A stretch of DNA of 64,000 nucleotides from Chamaea fasciata. Lineage: Eukaryota; Chordata; Aves; Passeriformes; Sylviidae. Of this stretch, positions 1-13,500 are shown one piece after another. The notes under the pieces are model-generated. The model saw only the letters and a list, made by a program, of their open reading frames with translations. It was not told the DNA's origin and made no database searches. Numbering within the stretch: position 1 is the stretch's first letter; each line of letters starts with the position of its first letter. The position numbers and the translations under genes are program-made. Location: NCBI GenBank assembly GCA_029207755.1, contig JARCOQ010000016.1, forward strand, positions 3,601,001 to 3,665,000, in the 5' to 3' direction.

Positions 1-1542
1 CAATAGACTGAACATACAGGTTAATGAACCAAATCAATGAATACTGGTACATAGGTTCAATGTTTGCCAGATCAGAGATGCAGAAGAAGACAACAGCTGA
101 ATGAACAGCAACTGGCTTATACCCCATTCGAGTAGAATCTATTTCCTGCTCAGTTACAGAGGCAATTTTCTGCTTTTCAGAGATTTCTGCAGATAACTCC
201 TTGGATGAAGACAAAATATTAATTGCTGTTTCATCCTCTAAGATGTTTCCCTCTGAATAGGAAAGGACCTCCAGGATTTTATCTTCTATTTCCTTTAGTT
301 GTTTCTTATTGGCTGCACTTTCTATAATGAGTAGGTTTTTCTTTTCTTCTAGCTCAGGCTTTTCCTTTGCAGCTACAATTCCAAGAAGCTGGTCCTGAAG
401 ACCCAAAGGTGTAATCATGAAATTGAGTACACAAACTTTCACAGCCACTTCAGGATAATAATGAGGATTTCTTAAGTGGGTTGTCATATAAAACCTGAAG
501 TCTTTTGAATATTCAATTATATTTTCCCCTAATTTCATGTATTCTACACCTTGTTGTTTGAACGTTTGCTTTAATAAAATAGGTTCTAAGAAAGCATCTA
601 ATTCTTCACCAATATTTTCTAGCAAGACTGGTGTTCCAAGCTGAAGAGCAGTTTCTAATGTCCTCACATAATGTGCATCAGATAATTTGATAACTGACAG
701 CTTGTTAGCTTTCTCCATATTTTTAATCCATTTGTTAGCTTGCCTTTGAGGATCTATCATTAAAGCCCATCTTCTTGAGTTAGAAACAATTACACCGTTG
801 TCAATGGAAAAAGAATCAACTGGCAATCCAGCAATCTGCCATGCACGGATTTTGACTGGATCCCCTAATGTATTACTTAAGCTAAAATCACTGGAGCATG
901 GAATGTTCTTTTCAATGCACAGATCTTGCCACTGCTTTTGACATTGTAGGCGATAATCGACAGTAAAGGCTCCCAAATAAGCCACAGTTCCTGATGACAA
1001 CAGCACATCCCCTACTAGGTCTGTGTACTGAATTCCTAATAACCGTGCAGCTTCCGTCCACCTGTCCTTCTCTCCACCCAGACCACTGATCAGCTGCTCA
1101 GCTCTCACAAGCTTTTGTGAGCAACGTTCAATGTTATCCTCTAATTCTTTCTTCCGGTTATTCATTTCGTCAAACTCGTCTTGCAAAGCCTGGAGGCGAT
1201 CAACAACCTCCTTCAGTTCTGCTTGTTTCACTTGCAGCTTCTGCATTTGAACGTCCAGGATTCCTTCAGCCTCTTGCAAACGCTCACGCTTTGGGGCAAC
1301 CACTTTCTGCACACGGTCATAGACCTCCATGGCTCGCACCCACTTGCAAAGGCCTTCACAGGCAGAGGAGACGTTTTTTACAACCTCTGGCTGAAAATCT
1401 GGATGATTCATGAACTTGTCTCTAATTTTCTTCATTATAGGAGGGGGAATTTTATCCTTGTCGTATGACTTTAATCTGTCAAGGAACTTAATATCTGAAA
1501 GAAGTTTTTTAGCCGGCCCCCAGAAGTCTTCAATCATTTTAC
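1..1542 (-). CDS. DNAH3: DNAH3 exon 52 (partial): microtubule-binding tip, coiled coil 2 and AAA5
   Basis: This single large exon is open across the window edge. It completes the microtubule-binding domain ([17 protein letters not shown]), runs down coiled coil 2 ([20 protein letters not shown] to [20 protein letters not shown]) and enters AAA5 ([38 protein letters not shown]). It then reaches EISEKQKIA and [15 protein letters not shown] at the left edge, in the segment that leads into AAA6. The 3' end of the gene, about 830 residues, is not in the window. The acceptor is the AG at 1543-1544, required by phase. Confidence 0.95.
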
Positions 1543-4500
1543 CTATATTGGAAATAAAACCAAAATCGGGCTCAATACATGCATGTTCGGACTGAAAAAA
1601 AAATAGTTTGAAACATAGTATGAAGAATTAACATCAACGATATTGCAATGGAATTTTACTATGAAAAGAGTATTAAAAAGTTTGGGAAAATCATTACCTA
1701 AAGGAATTCAGACAGGACCTTCAGCATCACTAATCAATGTCATATTTATTAGCTGCATATTAATGCTGAATCAAGCAAGCACATTAAGGGAAACAAATTA
1801 CTATACAGTCTTTCTTAGCTTCATCTATTAGATAAATCAGTAACTACGGAAGTATTCCTTCTTAATCTAGATGAGACCAATTTGGATGAAAGGAATTAAT
1901 ATAATTCTTATTTTTAATAATGAAGGGTTGAACTGTATAGGTGTAAGGTAGAAGAAAAGTGAAAGAAAAAGGTCTCTTTCCTACCTTGCACATCCTGTGC
2001 AATCCCACAATAACAACATGAAACCCTTGTTAGAATAATCACCTATTGCAGAGGTGTGACTAGAATTCCCTCTCCCAGCATAACTGAGAGTTTGGAAGCA
2101 GGGATTACAAGGGGAAACACAGGCAGATGGTGCGCAGCACACCTCCAGTGCCCAGAGTTCCTCAAGGCAATGCAAATCTCAAGGCTGGGTCACAGCAAGT
2201 TGAAGAGATGACTTCGTGCTGGTGCCTGGGATCATATTTACAAAGCTTGTACAACAGTGTCAGGCAAGGGCAGTATGCTAGCATGGCAAAAGCAGCTCTT
2301 CACTACTCAGTGTACTTGTCGCTGCCAGCAAAATGCACCTCCAGTGCACACGGCTGCATTCGTGGCAGAAGCGCCTCGCCAGCACACCACAGCAGCACCC
2401 ACACATTCCTGGGACAGGGATAACAAAAGTTATGTCATTACCACTGCCACTGGGGTCGGGTTTCCTCTCTGGTTTAACTGCCCTCATGATACAGATACTC
2501 TCCATGACGAGCTTGACGGGACCGGGTGGATTCTGCATGGATTTCACAAGAGTGATGTCGGAAGGATTCAGGGTGTTAAGAGCTGCCTCTGCTGCTTGCA
2601 GAGCTGGCAGAGCCTCTGCAAGATCTGCTTCACATTCGTCCTGTTAAGACATTGGGGCAGGAAGCTGTAAACCTTCACACAACACCAGGCCTGCAGCCTG
2701 ATCACCCCACTACAGCACAGCCTCGCAGAACCTCCTCTCTTGTTCAGTGCCCATTAAACAGACTCTTCACAGCTTTGTGTTTCTAGGAGACAAAAGTGCT
2801 CCACAATTTGACTGCACAGTTTAAAGGCGGAAGGTTTGTAGACAAATTAGTAACTTCCATAAACTGAACTGATAGTTGAAAAAGTCAGACAAGCTTTCAA
2901 GATCAAAGTCTCTCTGGTTTAGCTATGAGAATTAAAGATTAGATACAGCTGTTCTTAGTTAAATCTTACAGTGCTGATCAGGTGAAAAATGGATACCGTG
3001 TAGCCTAAATTCTTTATCATATACTCTGATCTCAGCAATTATCCATATTAAATATCACTGACATTTCCAGCTAGTTACAGAAAAAATATTGAAGAATCTT
3101 GAGGCTTCCCACAGGAAATTCTGTGTTACAGACGTCTGGCATTACCTCTAAAGTAATGCCTAACAGGACTACATGCAGCATATGCCAAATTACCTCAGCT
3201 AAATCTAAATTAACTGTCTTTGGGTCTGGAAACAGTATAAACTCATTAGTCAATCTGTTGAAAATGAGAATATATTAGTAGAGAAATAAGAGCTATACAG
3301 GTTTTGGAACATGAACTATAAAGGGAAGTTATGCAGGACTGTGAGATGCAGTCAGACTCCAAACAGCCCAAATTTACCGTGTTTACATTAGGTGTGTGTC
3401 ATTCATCATCTGCAATTTTGTTACTTTAAGATCTTGGCTGGCCCCATTAACACATTATCACATCCTCACAGCTCCCATTTACTTGGAACCCATCCTGCTC
3501 CAGGCTCAAGGCCCTGTGCTTTACCTTAATACCTTGGGCAACAGCAGCTGCATCATTGGCCTCTTTTTCATCTGCTGACACTATTGCCTTTTTTGCATCT
3601 ACTTCAACTGTTTCCTTTTCAATCGTGACCATCATTTTTTCTGTTTCTGCAGATGTTTTAATGAGTTCAGGCTGAAGGTCGGTCAGTTCTTTCTGCATGT
3701 CGGCAACCTGATGAATACAACAGGAAATCAAGAAAAAATCTGCGAACATTGCATGTATTTCATATCTTGATGGCTTAGGAATAAAGATTGGAAGACCCTA
3801 TAGTAATACAATCTAAAAAAGATCAAAAATTTGATCTAAAGAATTAATAGTTCTCTAGTTTATTTTTACTAAGAGCTGTTTCATTTAACTTATTAGATTT
3901 TTAAAGGTATATTTATCATCATCTATGTAATACACTTGCTTTTTTAAGATTCATTAATGTCAATAACCAGAAATATATCGATTAATTCTATTCTTTCCTC
4001 ACAGTCACTTTCAGTGAAAATTAAATAATCCTTTAGTGCACAGGTGGAAAACAAAATCCAAAAGAAAACTGGAATGGAACACAGAATTAATGACAGCAAT
4101 AGCTGCAAACTGGATCTTCTTCATCCAGCAACTATCTAGAAGGCCCTTTAGTTTTTATCTTGGAAAGATGAATCCCTGGATTACATAGGTTGAAAAAGAA
4201 ATTATTGATCTGGAACCTGATCAATTTCCTACTTGGAATCTATTCAGGAATTAATGTTTAATATAATCTTACAATGGTTTTCAATTTCCCCCCTATTTTG
4301 GAAAGGGTAATAGGTACTAGAATGCTCAGGTGGATTCTCCATATAAGGTTTTGGGAAAATAAGGAAATCTATGTTTATTCCTTCAACATTTAATGAGTAC
4401 TTTCATTCTAATTTTGTTTTCTATTAAGAGTTATAATCCAAAAGTAGTGATCACAGTTTCTTCAACTTACTAAGCAGAAATCTAACTTTTCCTGCTGGCT

Positions 4501-7500
4501 TTCTACAGAAAACTATCAATAGCATCATGAATATAGTGAAGAACAAATTAATAAGTTTTATTTTTATAAGTTTCAACCATAGAGACCCCACACTGAAGTA
4601 TGCATATGGGACATGTTCAGCATTTTCATCTGAAACTCACTTGTGAAGATGCAAATTCAAGCTTTTCAAGTCCCACAAGATAGCGAGTCCTCATCATGTC
4701 AACTTCTTCCCTTTTTCTGTTCAGCAGGGTCTTGAAGGTGAGAATCAGCTCCACGTAGGAAGTTGGTGTCACGTAGTTGTGTCTGCGCAGCGTAGCGTAG
4801 TAGCCAACAGAGAGTTCTCTCACGCTTTCTTGGAAATATTTGCACACTGACACCACCCTAGGGAAAAAAATCCCACATGACTTTGAAAATATAGTCTGTC
4901 TTTATGTCAACTCTCAAAAAATTACTCTAAGATAAGTCATATTAGTGTTAGGGAAGGCAGCAATGTGTTTTCCCCACTATTAGAAATACTTTGGACTCCT
5001 CTCAAAGAGTGGCCTGCTTTTCAGAAACATCAGATACATATGTCTTGGTATCTTTGACTTGCACTAAAATCCCAGAGTTGGCTTAGCTTTGTCCATTTAT
5101 AAGGACAGATCAAATACCTTGGGGGCACAAGGGACAGGGGAACAAACTTTTGCTTCATATGTTTCTTGAGAGAAAAATTCATACTCTTTTCTAATGTCAT
5201 CTTTGAGCTCAATATCCTCTAAAAACTTGTTAGCAACCATTTCCAAAGCATCTGTAGGCCAGGTTTGGAACCAATCAATGGTGCAGCAGTTTATCAGGGA
5301 AGGGAACATCCGTAATCGATTCCGAAATGCATCTCCAATAGGACTCATGGCTACAAAAATAAAAACATGACTGTCACCTAAATTTCTTTGCAGTTAGGAA
5401 GCAGAAAAACAAATAAACCTAAATAAAACATTCTAAAAAACAGCTTGTTGTATACGGACCTAAGACAATATGCAAATTTTTCTTCACCCTTTCAATAAAG
5501 TAACTGTACATAGCAAGGGGCGTGGCTTCAATTTTCCTGTTCTCCATCCTTGCCGCACCTTGCATTTTCTCAACAATTTCAGCTTTCTCATCTGCTGCAA
5601 AGATATTCGGCACATCCCCAGTATTTAAAAGCATGTTGATGTCTTCCACAAATGACTCATCCTTTATTTGATTGTCGCAGAACAAAAAGGACACGTTGTT
5701 GTTGGCGACACCTGCTTTCAGCATGACTTGTTTAATATCGTCTTTCCACTCACTGATGCCATAGGACTTGGTGATTTCGATCTGGAAGAGCTCAAAGGAA
5801 TTCATGAACGTGGCGAGCTTGGTCGCGCTCTGCCGGCCGCTGCCGCCGACGCCCACCAACAGCAGGTGCCCGTTATCCTGTTTCAGCACCCGGCATATCC
5901 TCGAGATGTGCTCAATAGCAAACTGGAACATGACCAGGGACATCGGGGCCTTGCTGATGTTGTTGTACTCCTCAAGGTAGAATTCCATCACGCTCGTCAG
6001 CTGCTTCAAGTCTGTGATTTCATCATAAATTTTGACGGAACTGCTCGGCTTTAAATAGTCTCCAAAGAACAGGCCACGGATGTCATCGTCAGTGACTTTT
6101 CCTGAAGGTGAGAGATGACTCAGGACCTGGGAAAAAGACAAGAATCAACAGATAATTCTAGCTATTAGAGAACTATTTTCCCTTAAGTTGTAACAATCCT
6201 TATCTACATAGCATTAATACTGCAGAAAGCACTTTTTTTTCACTGTTCTATTTACAACCTTGGTCTGGAGAATAATACAGTAGGCTGACATGCAGGTTTC
6301 CACATATGCATACCTCACTGAGAGATACTGCTGTCAAATACAGCACTCCTTCTAAAAAGCCTTCTCAGAAAGGTACCCTCTACACCCATTGAATCATCCA
6401 AATGATTATCTTGGGTAAAAGCACAGATAAATGCTGTGCAAGACATTTATTCCATTCCAGCTGGCCCTCTGTCCCAACACAGAATCCCTCAGAAGTTATG
6501 AATCATTCCGATACGAATACTTGATACCGAATAGAAGATTGTCCATACTTTTTTAATTCACTGATCAAAATATTGCTAAGTGTCTCCAATACTGGTTTAA
6601 TCTCAATGTTTAAGTATTTCTGAAAATGCATCAGTATCATCTTGGTCCCAGGACATTACCCAAAAATACCTTATTAATGTTCTGCTTGAAGCTATTTAAT
6701 GTTGTCTCTTGTACCATCTGAAAGAAAATATTCTTGTCATCCTCATCAACCAAGCGATCATAGAAAACTCTGTAAACCTCATGAACCCAGAGTCTGATCA
6801 GTTTATCTCCATCCTGAAAATGTAAATACAAAAGAATGGGTAAATATAGCTCAGGCGGGATTTGTCCAAAAAGAAAAGGTTAGAAATGTCCATCTGGACC
6901 CTGCTATACCTTGTACTAAACTCAGTGGGAAACTTTCAATCCCAAGCCATTCAGCACATGGCCCAGCAGCTGCTAACTGAACTGGATTCCTCACCTAGTT
7001 ACCATCTTGTCCTTCCTGCCAACACAAACTGGGACTCTCATGTCAAAGCATTTTTCTTTACTGTATCAAATCAATTTGTATTAACAGAATGATAGCTCTC
7101 TCCCTCCGAGACAGACAGAAAATACATAACAATGAATTCAGAGACTATTCTGATTTAAAACCCTGTAAATCTATTGAAATCATAGTTCATGTATTATTAA
7201 AATAATTTACTTTTTTCACTGCTCTCTCCTACATCAACATAATTAAACTACAACTTACTTGCAAATGAGTGTGTGGACAGAGCAGAACTCCTTTAATAAC
7301 CCTGGAAAAATCCCGTAGATTAAAGACATAGTGGGATTTTGAAGGAGTTGGGAGAAAATTATCAACTGCCAACTTATAAATCCCCGATGTTGCCTGGACC
7401 ATCATCTTACCCAGCCTTAAGAAGGAAAAGAAATACAGTTTTAACTTCTGCAGATAAATCACAGGGAAAAGACAACAAAGATGCTACGGAAAATAGATCC

Positions 7501-10500
7501 CATTACCTCAGAAATGAAGCATCAAAGCCTTTGCTGAAGTGCCAATCAGTAACTGCAGTAAAAATCTTGTTTAAAATGTCATCATTGAAAGCACAGATAG
7601 AGACAATATTCAAGTGCCTTGTGAAGCGTCCTGTAAGACACACAGAAGGATGCAGGAGAGATTTAAATGTTCAAATATTTTTCCACCTTTCAGCTAGCAT
7701 CTTCTAAGTTTGACTGTCACGAAAAAAACATTTGAACCTGGCACCAGCTTCATGATTCTGTTCCTGGCAAATTTTTGCCCTAGCAGTGAAGCAAAAGAAA
7801 TATAAACTGGTTTACATTTTCTATGTAAAACAACTGTTTTGAGTATATTAAACATGAATCTCCATTACAAGGCCATTACTGCCCAATTTAAAAATTCAGC
7901 TCATCTCAGCCTTCTTGAATATGATATGACACAGTGAAAACTTTACAAAGTCAAGTATCTTGTTAGTGGCTTTCACCTAAAAAGAATCAGTCTATACATG
8001 AGTAAATTTTAGAAATTTAGCTGCATTAGAGGAGTTATTTTCATAAAGCCGCCTCAGAACACACACAATTATATCTGTAACACAGTGTTTATAAGAAGCA
8101 AAATAGCATGAAGTGCTTTATAACAATGCAGCTGTACATAGCCTATAATAATGTAGCTGCAGCTACACTAGGGTTTTTATTTATGGTTTTTTTCGTTAGA
8201 AAATATAACCTCCCTTATGGTGCTGTGACAGAAATCATGGACTTGCAGGTAACATTCCTGTAAATAAATGCAGGCAGCCTATGTAAATAAATGCAGGAGA
8301 TACAACTTCAGAAGAGACTTGCCAGAGACATGGCAAGCAGATGTATTCCCTCCATTCTCCAAAGAAGAGAAAACAGAAATAACCTCCATCACTAATTTTA
8401 GAACAAATTTTGCCATTCACAGTTTAATCAACACTAAAAACATTGTTTCTAATGTTGATTAAACTCTCTCTGGCAAAGGTATAGGTTTGAACTTGAACAT
8501 AACAGACCTGTACTTGGAATGACCCGTTCAGTGAATACAGCTGTAGGTCCACCAGTCACAGATAAATGTAGAAAGCTGAACTCACCCTATGACTTCAGTC
8601 AGCTAGATAACCACTGGCCACAGTGATGTATTTCCTACCTGTAATGTCATTCCTGCCTCCCCCAGGGGGGCCCATGGCTGTGACAAGCAGGACATCTATG
8701 ATAGTGATGCAGGATGCATCTTTCCTGTCGTACCAGTGCCCGTGATCAATCCATTGCCTGAGAAGCTCAATAGCTGGCTGGGCTCCATACACTTCCTTTT
8801 CAGGCATGTTTAGGTCATCTGTGGAGAACACAGACATTGAATAAAAACCTCAGTGTCTAGGAATTCAGTTTTCTTCTAAGAAGGAAAAAAAACTGAACTA
8901 GAGGTAGAAAAAGGCTGTGTGTTGTTATTCCTGGTTCCCATTGAACTAACCAAAATAAAACATCATTGCCCCTCACAGGCATAAAATTAGGGGTGATGGC
9001 TTAACTTAGTGTGGCTGGTGATTTTGTCTTATTTCATGTCATGTCCCACTGCAACTCTGAGAATTATTCTGAAGACAACCACGACTTAAACCTCCCAACA
9101 AGGGCAGTGCTAATCCTCTGATGATCCCTGTGGGTCCCTTCCAACTCAGGAGATTCTAGGATTCTCTAGATGCCTGAAAAAAGCACTGAGGCAATCCAAA
9201 TGTACTAGTCTCAGTGAACCGCTTCCTTTGCCAAAAGGCAGAACAAAAAGGATTTTTAAAAAATGAAAAATATGTCTTACCGACAAAAATTATAGCTTCT
9301 TTCCCTGCTGGAGGTCCAAATAATCCTTTTCTTCTTCTGTCCAGCTTGGACATAATAAGATCCTGAGTCTGGTTAGCAGTGGTTCTTGCAGAGAAGTTGA
9401 TGAAATTTGGGATGTATTTTTCCTTTGGAAGTTTTAGTAGAAAGTTGTTTGTTATAGCTGTTTTTCCAGTGCCAGTGGGACCCACAAAAAGCAAAGGGAC
9501 ATTATGGTCCACATATGTTTTAAGAAAAAACATTTGTCTGGCAGTTTCCATTGTTGGAATGATCAGCTCAGATACCTGTTATGGAAGAAAGTAAAATAAA
9601 ACACAAAAATCAAACATCTAATACCTTCATCAACATATTTGCAAGCAACTACATGAACCCTGTCGCACAAATGCATTTTTTAAAAATTCTATTGTCTGAA
9701 AACCTAAGCTATAACAAGGTTCTAGTAGATACTATGGCCCCACTTCTTGTTCAGGGCTTATACAGTCAGTAGCACAAGCAGTGTTACCTATATTATGGTT
9801 CACAGACATTATATAAAGCCTGGAGAGCTACAGAGTTTTGTATGGCCTAGTTCTGTTCCCCTACTGTGCAAAGGGAAAGGAACACTGGTATGGAATTTTT
9901 TTTCTCTTCCTCGTTTTTTACTTATCATCAGCAGCTGTGGATTTGATATCGAGAAGAGATTTTCAGCAGCAGAAAGAAATGTAATCTCATGTACTTAATA
10001 GACAAGACAATTGCAACTACAGTGGAATGAAAAGTTGAACATGCATAAGTTATCTTGAAATGTCATCTGCAGATCTCTGCTGTGCTTCCCTTCCAATCAG
10101 TTCACAGCTGCCATCAAAATCTGAGTGCATCTATTTGGAAATAGAGGGGATCCGGGACTCTCACTATTGTTGCCCACATCCCAAAGAAGTAGTAAGTCTC
10201 TTTGCTTGCTTTCTCCAAGTAACTCATACTGTAGTATCATGAGATCAACCACTGACAACAGAAATGAAGGAATGGAAATTCAGGCTTTAGCTTTTTCCCA
10301 TCATGGTTTCCCCAATATCAAATGCTGTCAGAGAACAAAGCAGAACCCAAATTTTAACCACCAGGCAAGCTCAGGGCTCCATGTGCACCTGCAGTGCTGA
10401 ACTTCCAGTATTAGTGGTACCAGAATTGAGACAAAAGCATGAAAGGGAGCTCAGAGAGACTAATGAAATGTTGCAAAGCAATCATCAAACAGCCTAATAT

Positions 10501-13500
10501 AGTTCTTTATACCTCTAAACCATTTAGTCAAATAATTATTTTCCATAATAAAGATACCAATGTGCACCTTAGCCCCTGGGTCGATAACTTGCTCTTCCTT
10601 TGTGATATAGTCTGTCCACGTGTTCCACCTCCCATGGCCTTGCTTGTCAAAATAGAAGTCATAAACACTCCCTGTTAATTGAAAAACACAGCATAGGCAA
10701 AGCCACTGATTAAATTATAAAAATAAACTTCAGTAATTTTACTGTGAGATTTCCAAAAGTGTGAGATAATGGAAGCTTTCTAGTACACAAGATACATCCC
10801 CACCCCCACCCCAGTCCCACTCCTCCACTGCCATTATCATCACCAAATGATTTTAGGTCAGATTCAGCCACAGTGTTTGCGTACAACAGGAGGCATATGC
10901 TACTCCTGGTTAAAAGAGCCAGGACAGGGCACCCAACTGTGCAGCCCAAGGCTTGGCAGATGGTGGCTCTGCTGCAGACTTAACATCTGCCAGGTACACT
11001 AAGTGCCAGGCTTTCTTACTGCTTTATGAAAGGCCAAGCAAGCACAGTTATGAAGAAGCACCTTTTTCTGGGAAGATATTGTTTTTGTTAAGCTTCACGT
11101 TTTTAGGGCGTGGGTGCTCCTCATTCATTCCATTGAGCAAGATGCGGTAAAACGAATCAAATTTTCTTCTGCTGTCTGCATCAATGGTCCCTCCAATTGT
11201 CCACACCACAGCAAAAAGGAAAAGGGCCTGCAGCCACGAGGCGATTTGCTGAGCAGGCATGGTTTCACTGTCCTCTTCATCGGATTCCATTATTTCATCT
11301 AAAACACATATTTTGAATTTTAGTTCAATGCCAGTAATAAGCATAAATCCCAATTCAAAATGCATTTTTGCAAAAGTATCCCACGACAAAAATAGAGCAC
11401 TGTCTTCAGTGGAATGAAGCCAATCTACCAAAGGAGGATCTCGTCTGTGTAAAATACTGTTTACAAATAAAAATGAAATTAGAAGAAAACTATTTAGAAA
11501 GAGACCTAAGTCTTTTATTCAGAGGGTAGCAAATAGCAAGCAAAACATAGAACATACTTGCAAGATCATGTTCAGTTTTGTAATGACACCAGTTTCCAAA
11601 TGTGAAAGTTCTGAATGCAAAGAACTATTAATAATACTGATCAGTGAGATCACTGACTGTGTTATATGAACTCAACAGTAAGGAATTCCTTTGGTATTTT
11701 CTTGCATCTTATAACCTGAATTTTTTCGTAGGACATGTCAGGAAAAAAAAAAAAAAAAAAGAAAAACTGAAATGAAAACCAGGCGGTTTAGGGTACTTAC
11801 CAAGGAGAGAAGAATAGAGTTTCATCAAGCTGTAACTCAGGTGAATATCGGATGTTTTTACAAAGACTTTGCAGTGATGGTCAACAAAATCTAAACAGGG
11901 CTCAACTAGCCACATAAACAATGCATTGATCTGCCAGGAGAAAAGGAAATAGCTGTGTGACAATGCAGGACTTGCCACATTCCCCACTGTCCCTCAATTC
12001 ATCCTCAGTCAAACATAAGGCATCAGAAATTGTCCAGGCTGGCAGAGAGATCAAGAAAGGGCCCATGTGAAGTAGTACTGAAATGTTCACAAAGCCACAC
12101 CATCACTATTTGATGGTGAAAACACCTTGCTTTTACCACAGAGAAGTTTTCAGTGGGAATTCTGTTACCCTGTTACTAATCCAGACAGCAGAGCAGAAGC
12201 TCAGCCTAGAGAGACTCCTGTCTTCCTTAGGCAACAAAATTATCCCAACAGAACCAAAGGTAAGGGTTTCACCCCCCCTTAAAAAGAGGCCCCCTACAGA
12301 GGACCCAGCACAGAAATTCGGCCACAGCCGAAATTCCACCATGCTGGAGCTGACTGGTGCCTGCAGGAGGCCCACAGCATGTGGGTAAATACTTCCCATG
12401 GCTGGTGGTGGCTGCTCCATGAACTCAAACTGGAAAACAGGAGAGAAATCATGACCTACCCTTTTCCCAGGGACTAGTACTCAAGGAGATGCACTAAAGG
12501 GTCAGGCTATCTGCTGGTGAAGGAATAATTACTTTACTCTGATGAACTTAGAAAACTATAAATAAAGAGCTCTTCTAGTCTAGTACTTCATTAGAATTTG
12601 ATTCTAATTTCCTGCAAGGACTCAAAGGGAGTATTCTCAAATCATATAAATAAGTTTTCCACAGCTCCAATCCTAATATTATTCTAATTATTTTACTAGA
12701 TTTTAATGCCCAATAATAGGGATTTAAAATTTTCATTAAAAGCTGATTCTCACCAACACCTATTTTTATCTGCGTCTACACAAAACATAGTACAATGCAC
12801 AGCACAAAGAGCTCATGCAAGCAATGAGGTGGAAAAGGCTTTGAAGACTGAACTGTTAATGGTAATAATAAAAAAGTTTTGACTCTGCATGCCTGCCTTG
12901 AAGTGGGCAAACTGTGAATGTCACCTCATAGTTAATCTTCTAAATTAGACCTGTGCAAAAAATGAAGTCTCGCACCAGTTCTCGGTGTTCTTCCTGCAGG
13001 TTTGGAGGCAGAGTTTTCATGTAGGAATCCTTCAGTGGCTTCCAGCCTAACTGTTGTGGGTCCATATAGATCATACCACACCTGGGGAGAACAAACAGCT
13101 ATGGTAGAGGAGTACATGTGCAAGGTGGGACAGTTTAAGCCTGAATGCTCTCACATTACCTGCTGACAGTTGCTGGAGATGCCTGCTCTAAGTCCGCCGG
13201 CTCAAAGATTAAACTCATTTTTGGGCTCATCTGAATTATTTCACCACTCATTAAGCATAACTGGAAGAAGAGCATCACATAAACATGGTCTAGTCATGTC
13301 AGTGCTGATCATACAGTCAAAGCAATGTCTGTCTTAAAATCACTGAACATTCCACTTAGTGTCACTCCTCGTTCATTTGTATCCTTACAATACACGATAT
13401 TTTATGACCTTGTCTCAACTTTTCCATGTCATACTGTAAAGCTTGCAGAGACAGAGAACAATGCTCTAACTTTAAATAACTCTGCAAGAGAAAGCAGTTA

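Noticed and set aside
1543..1606. Alternative acceptor for DNAH3 exon 52 after a poly(T) tract
   Set aside because: It would add 49 bases and shift the frame; the AG at 1543-1544 restores the family sequence [11 protein letters not shown].
11370..11455. Possible extra DNAH3 exon ([14 protein letters not shown])
   Set aside because: The exons on either side join in phase to give a normal dynein sequence; adding it would break frame, and it lacks a matching donor.
12133..12420. 95-codon minus-strand frame in a DNAH3 intron
   Set aside because: The flanking exons 11801-11930 and 12976-13081 join directly in frame, so no extra exon is needed, and the sequence has no dynein similarity.
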